A DNA stretch of 64,000 bases, taken from Terriglobia bacterium (GTDB lineage Bacteria; Acidobacteriota; Terriglobia; Bryobacterales; Bryobacteraceae). Every line of letters begins with the position of its first letter. Position 1 is the stretch's first letter. Shown one piece after another: positions 43,129-52,541 of this stretch. Below the pieces are notes generated by a model. It had not been told where the DNA came from, searched no databases, and saw only the letters and a list, made by a program, of their open reading frames with translations. The translations under genes and the position numbers were made by a program. Location: contig JAJPHN010000006.1 in NCBI GenBank assembly GCA_021325235.1, forward strand, positions 186,001-250,000. The letters run 5' to 3'.

Positions 43129-44937
43129 ATGCTGCGTCTGCTTGCACTGCTCGTACTGGTTTTGTGTGCCCACGCCTGGGCGGCCGAACACTGGATCCGT
43201 GTCAAAACACCGCATTTCGAGATGTACACGACCAATGGCGAGCGGCAGGCCGCGGCGGCACTCGAGCAGTTTGAGAAGGTCCGCTATTTCTTCCTGGAGA
43301 GCAGCCCGTCGAAATCGGCGCCATCGGATGCGAACGTGAGGATTATTGCGTTCCGGTCGGAGAAGGAGTACAAGCCGTACCGGCTGAACGGCGGAGCGTT
43401 TGCGTATTATTTGCGGAGCCGCAAGGTGGATTACATCGTGATGCAGGACATCAGCAGCGAGCATTATCAGACGGCGGCGCACGAGTACACGCACCTGATT
43501 GTGGAGCATCTCGGGCTGAAGCTGCCGGTGTGGCTGAATGAAGGGCTGGCGGACCTGTATTCGTCGCTCGAGCCGCGCGGGAGTCAGGCGATCATCGGGC
43601 GGCCGCTCGCCGGGCGTGTGGAAGTTTTGCAGACGCAGCGCTGGCTCGATCCGGGGACGCTGTTTGCGGTGAAAGAAGACTCGCCGTACTACAACGAGAG
43701 CGACAAGATGTCGATCTTCTATGCCGAGAGCTGGGCTTTGACGCACATGCTGGCGCTGGGCAAGGAATATCATCCTTATTTTCCGAAATTCATTTCGGCA
43801 ATTGCGGCGGGACGGCCGACGGAAGAGTGTCTGAAGATCGCTTACGGCAAGGGCCCGGCGGAGGTGTTCAAAGATCTGCAGGGATATCTGCGGCAGTCCT
43901 CCGTTCAGGGTGCGATTTACAACCTGAAATTAAAGACTGCCGAACTGGAGCCGCAGGTTTCCGATGCCTCCGATTTTGATGTGCAGCTGGCGCTGGCCGA
44001 TCTGCTGGCGGCGCGGCCGGGCACGATGGCGGAAGCGGCGCAGCGTTACGCGGAGCTGGCGCGCGAGCATCCGGAGAATGCGGACGTGGAGGAATCGCTC
44101 GGCTATCTGGCCTGGCAGCAGGGTAACAAGACGAAAGCGCGCGAGTGCTTCGGACAGGCGTTTGCAAGGGGTTCGAAGAGCGGCGAGATGATGCTGCATT
44201 ACGCGGGACTGATGCAGGAGGCGCAGATGCCGGCTGAGCAGATTGTGCCGGTGCTCGAAAAAGCGTCGGAGCTGAAGCCGGATGATCGGGATATCTGGTT
44301 CGATCTGGGAATGGAGCAGATGCAGCTGAAGCAGTGGGGCGCGGCGCGGGGCGCGCTGACGCATCTGAAGACGGTGCCGCAGGAGCGGGCGTTCTCGTTT
44401 TTTTCCGCGCTGGCGTTTTGCGATTTGCAGTTGAAAGAGACCAAGGAAGCGCGCGCCAATGCGACGGTGGCGAAGCAGTATGCCAGCACGCCGGCGCAGA
44501 CTGCGCAGGCTTCGCAGATGCTGGATTACCTGGATGCGATGGAGCGGCAGCCGACCGGGATCGCCGCGCTTTCCGCGGCAACGGCTCAGGCTGTTCCAGC
44601 CAAACCGGAAACGCAAGAGCTTTCCGGCGAGCCGTCGCATCGGGTGGCGACGCGCGATCAGCCGCAGATTCAGTGGATGGGCGATCTGCGGCATGTGGAA
44701 GGAGTGGCGAAAGCGCTGGCCTGCGAGAGCAAGGTTCCGCGGCTACACGTGCTGGTCGAGGGTAAGGAGATGGTGTTCGAGCTGGCCGATCCACAGGGAA
44801 TCGTGGTGCGCAATATCAAGGGCGGACAGTTCGATTTCCACTGCGGCGCGCAGAAGCCGATGCAGATCGGGATCTTTTATGTTCCGCAGCCGGGCCGCGC
44901 GGGCGTGGATGGCGCCGTGCGGGAACTTGTGTTTTAG
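43129..44937 (+). CDS. Exported gluzincin-type metallopeptidase with TPR tail
   Basis: 602 residues with a leader (MLRLLALLVLVLCAHAWA). The catalytic HEYTH is at 118-122 and the third zinc ligand Glu138 lies in WLNEGLADLYSS, the gluzincin arrangement; an ARMYAESW-like segment (MSIFYAESWALTHM) follows. The region from about 290 onward consists of TPR-like helix pairs (MAEAAQRYAELAREHPENADVEESLGYLAW, LHYAGLMQEAQ). It should be a periplasmic or outer-surface peptidase; the substrate is not known. DUF1570-like proteins with this layout are common in acidobacteria. It is convergent with the kinase gene 7 bp on. Confidence 0.82.
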   Translation: MLRLLALLVLVLCAHAWAAEHWIRVKTPHFEMYTTNGERQAAAALEQFEKVRYFFLESSPSKSAPSDANVRIIAFRSEKEYKPYRLNGGAFAYYLRSRKVDYIVMQDISSEHYQTAAHEYTHLIVEHLGLKLPVWLNEGLADLYSSLEPRGSQAIIGRPLAGRVEVLQTQRWLDPGTLFAVKEDSPYYNESDKMSIFYAESWALTHMLALGKEYHPYFPKFISAIAAGRPTEECLKIAYGKGPAEVFKDLQGYLRQSSVQGAIYNLKLKTAELEPQVSDASDFDVQLALADLLAARPGTMAEAAQRYAELAREHPENADVEESLGYLAWQQGNKTKARECFGQAFARGSKSGEMMLHYAGLMQEAQMPAEQIVPVLEKASELKPDDRDIWFDLGMEQMQLKQWGAARGALTHLKTVPQERAFSFFSALAFCDLQLKETKEARANATVAKQYASTPAQTAQASQMLDYLDAMERQPTGIAALSAATAQAVPAKPETQELSGEPSHRVATRDQPQIQWMGDLRHVEGVAKALACESKVPRLHVLVEGKEMVFELADPQGIVVRNIKGGQFDFHCGAQKPMQIGIFYVPQPGRAGVDGAVRELVF

Positions 44938-44944
44938 CGTTTAA

Positions 44945-47900
44945 CTATTCGGTCATGCGCGTGAAGGTTACCGAGATTTTGGTGCCCGACGGGGAGGACT
45001 GGACGTCAAGCGCGCCGCCAAGCTGGCGAGTAAGCAGGCGCACGATGCTGGCGCCCATGGACGAGGATTTCTTCCAATCGAAACCCTCGGGCAGGCCGGG
45101 GCCCTGATCGCAGACGGAGAGGCTCAGCTTCTCCTCGGGCAATCGCTCGAGCGAGATATAGACAATCCCGGGAGTGCCGCCGGGATAGGCGTATTTCAAT
45201 ACATTCGTGACCAGCTCGTTGAGAATCAGACCGCAGGGGACGGCCTGCTCGATGTGCAGATCGACTTCGGCGAGATTGAAACTGCCCTCCACCTGCGACC
45301 CCTCGGCGGCGTAGCTGACGAGCAGATCGTGAACCAGGGTTTCGGCGTATTCGGCGAACTCGATGCGATCGAGCCGCTCGTGGCCGTAGAGGCGTTCGTG
45401 AATCGCTGCCATGGCCATGACACGCCGTTCGCTCTCGTGCAGCGCCGAGATCGCGGCGGATTCCTGAATGGCGGCAGCCTGCATGTTGAGCAGAGCCGAG
45501 ATGACCTGCAGATTGTTTTTGACGCGGTGGTGGATTTCTTTGAGCAGGAGCTCTTTCTGATGTAGCGATTGCTCGAGAGCTTCCTGCGCGCGCCGTTCTT
45601 CGGTGACATCGAGCATGGTGCCGGCGAGACACTGGCGCGAACCGTTGGAGAACTGGCCGCGGCCGTGGATGTAGCGCAACTCGCCATCGCGCCGCACGAT
45701 GCGGAACTGCAGATCGTAGCGCTGCTTCTGCTTGATTGAGTTTGTAACAGCGGCGGCGACCTGTTCGCGGTCGGCGGGATGAACCATGGAGAGAAATTCG
45801 TCGAGCAGGAATTTGCCTTTCTGGTTTTCCAGGCCGAAGATACGATAGGTTTCCGGCGACCAGGAGACAGCACCCGAGCGCGAATCGAGCTCCCAGCTGC
45901 CGAGACGCGCGATGCGCTGCGCTTCCTGGAGCTTGGCTTCGCTTTGCCGGATGAGCTCCGCCTGGCGCTGCTCGGTGATGTCGCGAACGACCACCAAACG
46001 CGAATCTTCGGAGAGCTTGCGGGCGGCGATTTCGACTTCGATCTGCGTTCCGTCGCGCAATTTGTGATGCCAGGGGCCCGAGGTCCAGGAGCCGGATTTG
46101 GTGAAGCGTTCGAACTCGCGTTCGGCGACGTCGATCTCTTCGGGCAGAAAGATGGCGTGCAGAGTGAGCCCTAAGAACTCCTCCTGCGAGTAGCCGTAGT
46201 GGCGTGCGGCGGCCTCGTTGACGGCCAGGAAACGAAGGGTCTGCGGATTGTAAATCCAGCAGGGCAGGGGATTGAGCTCGAACAGCTCGCGGTAGCGGCG
46301 CTCGGAGGCGGCCTGCTTTTGCTCGGCTTCTACGCGCGCGCTGACATCTCGCATGAAGCAGTAGGAGCCCACCATGTTGCCGAGATAGTCGCGCGCCTGG
46401 GCGAGAAAGACTTCTTCGTGAAAGACGGAGCCGTTCTTGCGAATGCCGCGCACATGCGCTTCGGCGCGGCCGTCGGTCAGCATGCGGCGATAACAATCGC
46501 TGGCGAGCGGCAGATCATCGAGATGGATGGTGGATTGCCAGTTGACGCCGATGAGCTCGGAGGCAGCATAACCGGCAGTTTCGGCATAGGCTTTGTTGAG
46601 ATCGATAAAGCGGCCGTTGGCATCGAGTTTGGCCCAGCCGGAGACGGTATTTTGCAGCGCCTGGCTCAGCTCGTGGACCTGATGGTTGGCGCGGCGCAGC
46701 TCGGAGATGTCGCTAGCGTGCTTGAGGAAGCCCATGAGCGCCCCGTGGCTGTCGTAGAGCGGCGTAATGGTGAGGCGGACCGGAATGCGCCCGCCATCTT
46801 TGCGTGTGAAGGTGCATTCGTAGGTGTACTCGCCGCGCAGCAGAGCTTCGGAAAGGAACGGGTCTGCATGCAAATGGCCGCGGATGCCGAGTTCCTCAAC
46901 ACGGTCACGAACGTCCTGCGGCGCGTGCCAGAGATCGGGTGTGGCTTGGCCGATCACTTCTTCGGCGGTGTAGCCGAGAAGGCGTTCCGCGGCCGGATTC
47001 CAGCTGGTGACCACACGATTCTTGTCTATTGAGATGAGAGCGATGTGAGCGCAGCGCAGGATGGAATCGTGCAGGCGGCGCAACTCGGAGAAGGTGCGTT
47101 CGGCCTCGACTTTTTCGGTTGCGTCCTGCATAAAGCCGATCAGCCGGACGGGTTTGCCGTCGGCATCGTATTGGAAGTTGCCGAAGCTGGAAATCCAGCG
47201 GCCGAAGATGGTGCGGTAGGTGACTTCGAAGGGACGGCCGGTGGAGATGGCGGCTTCGTATTTTGCGCTGATTTCGGGCAGATATTCGGGGCTGATGTAG
47301 CGCTGGGCTTCCTGCGATGAGATTTTGCGGACGGCATCCTGGCCGGGGGTGCCGAAAATGCCGGGACGCAGCGTCACTTCGCCGCTAACCAGGTCCACTT
47401 CCCAGACTTCGAGCGATCCGGACTGCAGAGCGAGACGCAGACGTTCTTCGCTTTCTTCGAGCGCGCGCCGGGTGCGCTGGGCTTCGCTGACGTCGAGTGC
47501 GAGGCCACCCAGAAGAGTGGAACCGCCGCCGATGGAAAACGGGAACATCACGATCAGAAACTGATGGATGTCGCCGTCGGGCGAGGGGACGTCTTCGAGG
47601 AACTGGTGCGGCTCATTGGTTTCGAAGACGCGCCGGTCGTGGCGGCGGAAGCGTTCGGCCAGCTCTTCGGCGCTGATGCCGCCTCCGGCCAGATCCTCGG
47701 CGCGGATTTCGGCAGGGGCCGGATTTCCCGCGTTCGCTTCGCGCATCTCGGGATCGAGCGCGGTGCCGAGCAGCCGCTTCCAGGGCTCGTTCGAATAGAT
47801 GACCCGGGACTCGCGCGTTTTGATGAAGGCAAGCAGCGGGCTGTGGTCCATGAAAGCCTGGAAACGCGCTTCCGCCTCCGACAAGCGGGCGAGCAACTCG

Positions 47901-48532
47901 CCGGTCCAGCGATCTTCCTGGGACCATTTGCGCCACAGGAAGGCGAGCGAAATCAGCGCAAAGGCCAGCAGCGCGCAATTCAAGTAGAAGGTAGCGGCGC
48001 GCCATATCTCCATCTGGCTGGAACGGACCGAGAGAAGATCGAGCTCCTGATCCCGCATTTCGTTGAGCAGGGGAGTGATGTGGAGGAAGGGCTGGGAGCG
48101 GTCGGGGTGGAGATATTTTTCGCGAAACCAGAGATTAATGCCGTCGTTCAGACGGCGAATGCGCTCCTCCTGGAACGGATTGTCGGCGGTGAGTGTGCGA
48201 AGACGGTGCAGCTGGTCGGCGGTGGCGCGCAGCTCTTTTTGAGACCGCCAGAGGCCGCCGAGATCGCCCGTGAACTGAAACATCTCATACCAGGCGGTAG
48301 CGAGCGAGGCGGACCCTTCGACGGTATCGATCTGCTCGATGACGACATGGGTGTGGTTGCGCCACCATCCGGCCTGGCGTAGCCAGTACAGGTTGACGAG
48401 CGAGAGGATACTGATGGCGATCAGGCAGGCGAGCGAAAGAAAGAGCATGCGGGCAAGCCACGAGGCCTTGCTGCTCTCCCAGGAGCCCGCTACCGGGCCG
48501 ACGCTCGCGAAGCTGCTGTTTGCTTCGTGCAT
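44945..48532 (-). CDS. Membrane sensor histidine kinase with six PAS domains, HisKA_2 type
   Basis: 1195 residues. Two membrane helices (about 27-48 and 180-202) flank an extracytoplasmic sensor of about 130 residues. Six PAS domains follow in a row, beginning near LSEAEARFQAFMDHSP, ALEESEERLRLALQSG, ELRRLHDSILRCAHIA, ELSQALQNTVSGWAKL, RRYRELFELNPLPCWI and AQRIARLGSWEL. The transmitter is HisKA_2 with phospho-accepting His in EIHHRVKNNLQVISALL, then HATPase_c with NELVTNVLKYAYPGG and DQGPGLPEGFDW. Such kinases often signal to response regulators of the CheY-like or sigma-antagonist type; none is adjacent. It is downstream of the S9 peptidase, 86 bp away. Confidence 0.93.
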   Translation of the reverse strand: MHEANSSFASVGPVAGSWESSKASWLARMLFLSLACLIAISILSLVNLYWLRQAGWWRNHTHVVIEQIDTVEGSASLATAWYEMFQFTGDLGGLWRSQKELRATADQLHRLRTLTADNPFQEERIRRLNDGINLWFREKYLHPDRSQPFLHITPLLNEMRDQELDLLSVRSSQMEIWRAATFYLNCALLAFALISLAFLWRKWSQEDRWTGELLARLSEAEARFQAFMDHSPLLAFIKTRESRVIYSNEPWKRLLGTALDPEMREANAGNPAPAEIRAEDLAGGGISAEELAERFRRHDRRVFETNEPHQFLEDVPSPDGDIHQFLIVMFPFSIGGGSTLLGGLALDVSEAQRTRRALEESEERLRLALQSGSLEVWEVDLVSGEVTLRPGIFGTPGQDAVRKISSQEAQRYISPEYLPEISAKYEAAISTGRPFEVTYRTIFGRWISSFGNFQYDADGKPVRLIGFMQDATEKVEAERTFSELRRLHDSILRCAHIALISIDKNRVVTSWNPAAERLLGYTAEEVIGQATPDLWHAPQDVRDRVEELGIRGHLHADPFLSEALLRGEYTYECTFTRKDGGRIPVRLTITPLYDSHGALMGFLKHASDISELRRANHQVHELSQALQNTVSGWAKLDANGRFIDLNKAYAETAGYAASELIGVNWQSTIHLDDLPLASDCYRRMLTDGRAEAHVRGIRKNGSVFHEEVFLAQARDYLGNMVGSYCFMRDVSARVEAEQKQAASERRYRELFELNPLPCWIYNPQTLRFLAVNEAAARHYGYSQEEFLGLTLHAIFLPEEIDVAEREFERFTKSGSWTSGPWHHKLRDGTQIEVEIAARKLSEDSRLVVVRDITEQRQAELIRQSEAKLQEAQRIARLGSWELDSRSGAVSWSPETYRIFGLENQKGKFLLDEFLSMVHPADREQVAAAVTNSIKQKQRYDLQFRIVRRDGELRYIHGRGQFSNGSRQCLAGTMLDVTEERRAQEALEQSLHQKELLLKEIHHRVKNNLQVISALLNMQAAAIQESAAISALHESERRVMAMAAIHERLYGHERLDRIEFAEYAETLVHDLLVSYAAEGSQVEGSFNLAEVDLHIEQAVPCGLILNELVTNVLKYAYPGGTPGIVYISLERLPEEKLSLSVCDQGPGLPEGFDWKKSSSMGASIVRLLTRQLGGALDVQSSPSGTKISVTFTRMTE

Positions 48533-48618
48533 AGAGACACTTCGAGACGTAAATGTCGTGCCGGAATGCGTCTCTTTTTCTCAGAAAGAGAAAAATAATT
48601 TCAAATCAAATGGACAAA

Positions 48619-50607
48619 CTACTGCGAGGTTAAGTACCGATTAAACCACTCGAGCGTGCGTGCGGTGACGTCGATGCGATCTTCCAGGCGGTAGAAGGCG
48701 TGACCTTCACCCGCGTATACCACCAGTTCGGTGGGTACGCCGAGCTCTTTCAAGGCATGCCAGAACTCAAAGCTTTGCGGAGGCGGAGCCTCACCGTCGC
48801 GCTCGCCGACCAGGATCAGAGCCGGAGTGCGTGCGTTTTTGATGTAGGTGAGAGCCGAGACGCGCTGGTAGGCGGCCGGGTCGTCATAGACGGATGCTCC
48901 GAAGTACGAGAGCATCCAGCGATCAATAGAGTTCTGGCCGTAATAACTCTGCCAGTTGCCCGCGCCGGCACCCGCTACCACGGCGCGGAAGCGATGGGTC
49001 TGTGTAATCGCCATCATGGCGGTCGAGCCGCCGTAACTCCAGCCTAACAGCCCGAGGCGGCCGGCGTCCACCGGGTAGCGGTGTATGACAGCGTCGAGGC
49101 CGGCGAGCATGTCGCTCAGATCGCCAAAACCCCAGTCGCGGCGATTGGCCTGGGTGAAGCGCTCGCCTTCACCATAACTGCCGCGGGCGTTGGGAAAGAA
49201 GACGAAGTAGCCGAAGTGGGCGAAGAGCGTGGTGTCGAAATCGGCAGCGCGCCATTCGGGCGTGGTGATCCAGGCGGGTCCGCCATGCACGGCCATGAGC
49301 AGCGGATATTTTTTGGTGGGTTCGAAGTTCTCGGGAAAAAGCAGCCAGCCCTGGACGGAATAGCCGCCGTTTTGCCAGGTGACGTTTTCGAAGCGGGGCA
49401 ACGGGAGTTGGACGGCGGTGTTCATGTGAGTCACCGGGCGCCAGTGGCCAACTGGACCAGCCCAGACTTCGGGCAGCATGTTCCAGGAGGTGCGGATCAG
49501 GGCAGTTTGGATGGACGAGCCGTTGTGAATGACGGAGAGACTGGTTTCTTCCTCTTCAGCGCGAATGGTTTCCGGTCCGTGCCACAGCGTTTCGGTTGCG
49601 TGCGTTGTCAGATTGAGGCGGCTAATGGCGGTTGAGCCGCCGGTGAATTCAGTAACGAGCAGAGAGTCATCGGAAAGCCAGGTGAACCAGGCAGGGGTGG
49701 AACTACATGCAGGTGTGAGATCGCGCGCCGTGCCGCCCAGTGCGGGGATCGTGTAGATTTCGCCGCCGGTGCCGCCCTGATCGCTCATGAGACCTTCAAT
49801 GAAGGCGATGGATTTTCCATTCGGAGACCAGCGCGGGAGTGCGATCTGCAGCTTCGGTCGATAAATACGATGCGCTTCCGAGCCGGCGGCGCTTTGGGTG
49901 TAGAGCTGAGCGATGTACCAGTTGTCATCGCCGGGCGGAAGGGCGGCGGTGTAGGCGAATTTTTGCGAATCGGGCGACCAGTCGTATTCGAAGACGTAGA
50001 GGTCGCGCGGCGAGACGGTTTGAATGGCAGCGGTTTGGGGATTGATGATCGTGAGCCGCTGGACGTCGCGGTTGGCGAGCTCGTCGATGACGCCGACGGC
50101 GCGATTTTCGGCGGCCATGGGATTGGGGTTGCGCGTCGCCTGATCCACAAAAAGGAGAGCGATGGAAGAATCGTCGGGCGACCAGCGGGGGCGCGAGAGG
50201 AAGCCGGCGAGGTGAGTGAGCTGGCGCGGAGGCTCGCTGGAATTGAGCTTGTAAAGGAAGAGCTGGGTCTGGCCGGGGCTGCGGCAATCGGAGAGAAAAA
50301 TAAGCGATGAGCCGTGATGAGACCAGGCGGGCTGGCTATCGTGGCAGGGGTCGGAGGAGGTCGCGGCCGTGACGCGCAGCGGGTGTGCGGGATCGTGCGT
50401 TGAGGAGATGTAGACCGATTCGGTGCGGCCGGCGGGTCCCCACACGCTGTAGGCGACATGAGAGGCGTCGGAGCTGAGAGTTGCCTGCCAAGGGACCTGC
50501 ACTTTCTCCTGTTGCTGATAAAGAGCTTCGATCTGGGCACGCTCGGACTGAGCGAAGAGGGGCGCGGCGCAGAAGAGGATGACGGTGAGCGCGGTACGGG
50601 GCGACAA
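48619..50607 (-). CDS. Exported S9 family prolyl oligopeptidase-like peptidase
   Basis: Start at TTG 50607 gives a leader SPRTALTVILFCAAPLFAQ; an earlier frame start at 51057 would overlap the divergent alcohol dehydrogenase and is rejected. About 662 residues: an N-terminal WD40-like beta-propeller (DSSIALLFVDQATRN, YDWSPDSQKFAYTAAL) and a C-terminal alpha/beta hydrolase with the nucleophile in GLLGWSYGGSTAMM, Asp in ILVGERDGEAPPP and His in VYAGEGHAFYRLED. It should cleave short peptides outside the cytoplasm. It is divergent from the dehydrogenase, with only 21 bp between starts. Confidence 0.9.
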   Translation of the reverse strand: MSPRTALTVILFCAAPLFAQSERAQIEALYQQQEKVQVPWQATLSSDASHVAYSVWGPAGRTESVYISSTHDPAHPLRVTAATSSDPCHDSQPAWSHHGSSLIFLSDCRSPGQTQLFLYKLNSSEPPRQLTHLAGFLSRPRWSPDDSSIALLFVDQATRNPNPMAAENRAVGVIDELANRDVQRLTIINPQTAAIQTVSPRDLYVFEYDWSPDSQKFAYTAALPPGDDNWYIAQLYTQSAAGSEAHRIYRPKLQIALPRWSPNGKSIAFIEGLMSDQGGTGGEIYTIPALGGTARDLTPACSSTPAWFTWLSDDSLLVTEFTGGSTAISRLNLTTHATETLWHGPETIRAEEEETSLSVIHNGSSIQTALIRTSWNMLPEVWAGPVGHWRPVTHMNTAVQLPLPRFENVTWQNGGYSVQGWLLFPENFEPTKKYPLLMAVHGGPAWITTPEWRAADFDTTLFAHFGYFVFFPNARGSYGEGERFTQANRRDWGFGDLSDMLAGLDAVIHRYPVDAGRLGLLGWSYGGSTAMMAITQTHRFRAVVAGAGAGNWQSYYGQNSIDRWMLSYFGASVYDDPAAYQRVSALTYIKNARTPALILVGERDGEAPPPQSFEFWHALKELGVPTELVVYAGEGHAFYRLEDRIDVTARTLEWFNRYLTSQ

Positions 50608-50628
50608 ACCTGATTGTAGTTTAGGGAT

Positions 50629-51627
50629 ATGAAAGCTGCTGTTCTGCGCGCGGCGAAGCCGGTGGCGGAAAGGCCGTTGGCAATCGAGGAGATTTCCGTT
50701 CCGACGCCGCGGCCCGGGCAGCTGTTGCTGAAGGTGCGCGCCTGTGGCGTTTGCCGGACCGATCTGCATATTGTGGAAGGCGAGCTGCCGCCGCGCCTGC
50801 CGGGAGTGACGCCGGGGCACCAGATTGTGGGCACGGTGGAGTCGGGCGAAACGGCGGAGCTGCGGCGCGGAACGCGGGTCGGCGTTTCGTGGATTGGCGG
50901 TGTGGATGGGACCTGCCGCTATTGCCGCGATGGCATGGAAAACCTGTGCGATGCGCCGGAGTTTACGGGCTACACGGTGCCGGGCGGCTATGCCGAATAC
51001 GCGCTGGTGCGCTCGGATTTCGCGTTCCGGCTGCCGGAATCGCTGGATGATCTGCACGCCGCGCCGCTGCTCTGCGCGGGCATCATCGGCTTTCGGAGTT
51101 TGCGGGTGGCGGACGTGCAGGCGGGCGATCGGGTGGGCTTGTTTGGATTCGGCGCTTCAGCGCATCTCGCGATTGCGGTGCTCAGATTCTGGAGATGCGA
51201 AGTGTATGTTTCGACGCGCGGCGAATCGCATCGCGAGCTGGCGCGCTCGCTGGGTGCGGCCTGGGTCGGCGATGAGAAAGAGAAGCCGCCGGCGGAGCTG
51301 GATCGCGCGATCACATTTGCGCCGAGCGGAGACGTGGTGGTGAACGCGCTGGCGAGCCTGCGGAAAGGCGGCGTGGTGGCGATCAACGCGATCCATCTCG
51401 ATCGGATGCCGGAGTTCGATTACGACGAACTGCTCTGGGGCGAGCGGCAGCTGCGCAGCGTGGCGAACATGACGCGGGCGGATGCGCGAGACTTCTTAGA
51501 GATTGCGGCGAAGATCGGATTGCGGCCGCGAGCGACCGTGTTTTCGCTTGACCAGGTGAACGAGGCGTTGCTGGCTGTGAAACGTGACGCGGTGGATGGC
51601 GCGGCGGTGGTGCGGATCGCTATTTAG
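50629..51627 (+). CDS. Zinc-dependent alcohol dehydrogenase family protein
   Basis: 332 residues of the medium-chain dehydrogenase/reductase family. Catalytic zinc ligands are in ACGVCRTDLHIVEGELP and in the PGH-like GVTPGHQIVG region. The structural zinc site should read CxxCxxCxxxxxxxC, but here the first Cys is replaced by Asp (VDGTCRYC, then GMENLC), so that site is incomplete. The Rossmann loop is VGLFGFGASAHLAIAVLRF. Short-chain alcohols or aldehydes are the probable substrates. ATG at 50629. It is convergent with the YdeI-like gene (4-bp overlap). Confidence 0.9.
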   Translation: MKAAVLRAAKPVAERPLAIEEISVPTPRPGQLLLKVRACGVCRTDLHIVEGELPPRLPGVTPGHQIVGTVESGETAELRRGTRVGVSWIGGVDGTCRYCRDGMENLCDAPEFTGYTVPGGYAEYALVRSDFAFRLPESLDDLHAAPLLCAGIIGFRSLRVADVQAGDRVGLFGFGASAHLAIAVLRFWRCEVYVSTRGESHRELARSLGAAWVGDEKEKPPAELDRAITFAPSGDVVVNALASLRKGGVVAINAIHLDRMPEFDYDELLWGERQLRSVANMTRADARDFLEIAAKIGLRPRATVFSLDQVNEALLAVKRDAVDGAAVVRIAI

Positions 51628-52091
51628 GACGGGTGCGCTTTTGTGCGGATCATCTCGATGGCCTTTTCAATGCGGCGGTTGCGAGTTTCGTCTTTCTTGG
51701 CACCGGCAATCCACTGAACGTAATCCTTGCGGTGCGTGTAGCTGAAGGAGTCGAAGAGCTTGTCGACGCGGGCGGCTTTCATGGCTTTGGCGAAAGGCGG
51801 CGGAATCTCGAGCGTGCGCGGTTCGCCGTCGCGACGCAATTCGACCTGGACGGTGTCGCCGGGCTGCTTGCCGATCTGCTCGCGAATGCTCTTCAGGAGA
51901 CCGAGCATGTGCTGGGCGTGGCCGTACTTCATCAGCGAGCCGCGGTAGGGAACGCCGTCGAAGGTGGCCTGTACGGGGATGCGGGCTTTGGTACCGAATT
52001 CCTGCTCGACATCGTAGGGGAACAGCACGCACGCGCCGCCGCTGCTGGCGGCTTGGATGACCGCCTCGAAGCGGTAGCTTTTCTGTGCCAT
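51624..52091 (-). CDS. YdeI/OmpD-associated-like protein with DUF1905 domain
   Basis: 155 residues. The N-terminal part (YRFEAVIQAASSGGACVLFPYDVEQEFGTKARIPVQATFDGVPYRGSL) is a small DUF1905-type barrel; the C-terminal part (FAKAMKAARVDKLFDSFSYTHRKDYVQWIAGAKKDETRNRRIEKAIEMI) is the YdeI/OmdA helical region. Such proteins are cytoplasmic and poorly characterised. The end overlaps the alcohol dehydrogenase stop by 4 bp, and a gene-poor gap follows upstream. Confidence 0.88.
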   Translation of the reverse strand: MAQKSYRFEAVIQAASSGGACVLFPYDVEQEFGTKARIPVQATFDGVPYRGSLMKYGHAQHMLGLLKSIREQIGKQPGDTVQVELRRDGEPRTLEIPPPFAKAMKAARVDKLFDSFSYTHRKDYVQWIAGAKKDETRNRRIEKAIEMIRTKAHPS

Positions 52092-52426
52092 GGATTCCAG
52101 TCTAGGCCGAGCGAACGCCGCAGGACAAAATTTGCGTAGATTACTTTCGGAGCAGCGTGACCGGATGGCTCTAGCCGCTCCGGCCGCCCTCCGGGCACGC
52201 TGCGTTCCACAGCCATGGCAGCTATTCTCACCTAACCCAAAACGACTTACGCAGAGAATGTTACGGAGGGATGAAGAGCTGCGCGTCGAGTGCTTCTCCC
52301 GGTACAGTTACAGCATTTGTTCGACCGTCTTCACCGGAACGCACTTCGGACTTGGACTCCGTTTGCGGTAATCCCATAAACCGCTGTAGCCGCGTTCGAC
52401 GTGCTACCGACAGCGCCTGGCGAGTT
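52092..52426. other. Gene-free gap with GC-rich segments
   Basis: No coding frame here looks real. The stretch has GC-rich inverted segments near 52160-52205 (CCGGATGGCT then AGCCGCTCCGG) that could form hairpins, and a promoter follows at 52427-52459. Confidence 0.5.
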
Positions 52427-52459
52427 TTGACAGGCAACGGGAGCGATGTGACGTATAAT
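52427..52459 (+). promoter_or_regulatory. Consensus promoter hexamers before the b561-like gene
   Basis: TTGACA (52427-52432) and TATAAT (52454-52459) both match the consensus, but the spacer is 21 bp, longer than the optimal 17. Transcription would begin near 52465, downstream of the ATG at 52461, so the gene must use a later start. Confidence 0.6.
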
Positions 52460-52541
52460 CATGCCGGCGGGTTCGTTTGTGGCGCAGGCCTTTCTCCAGC
52501 GCATTTTCGATGAGTTCAGAGAGCGCATACAGCCGAGTTTG

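Noticed and set aside
45006-46496. Minus-strand open frame of 496 codons within the histidine kinase gene
   Set aside because: Arg-rich alternative frame of the kinase coding sequence.
50608-51057. N-terminal extension of the S9 peptidase to 51057
   Set aside because: It would run antisense through the alcohol dehydrogenase and has no signal peptide; TTG 50607 gives a proper leader.
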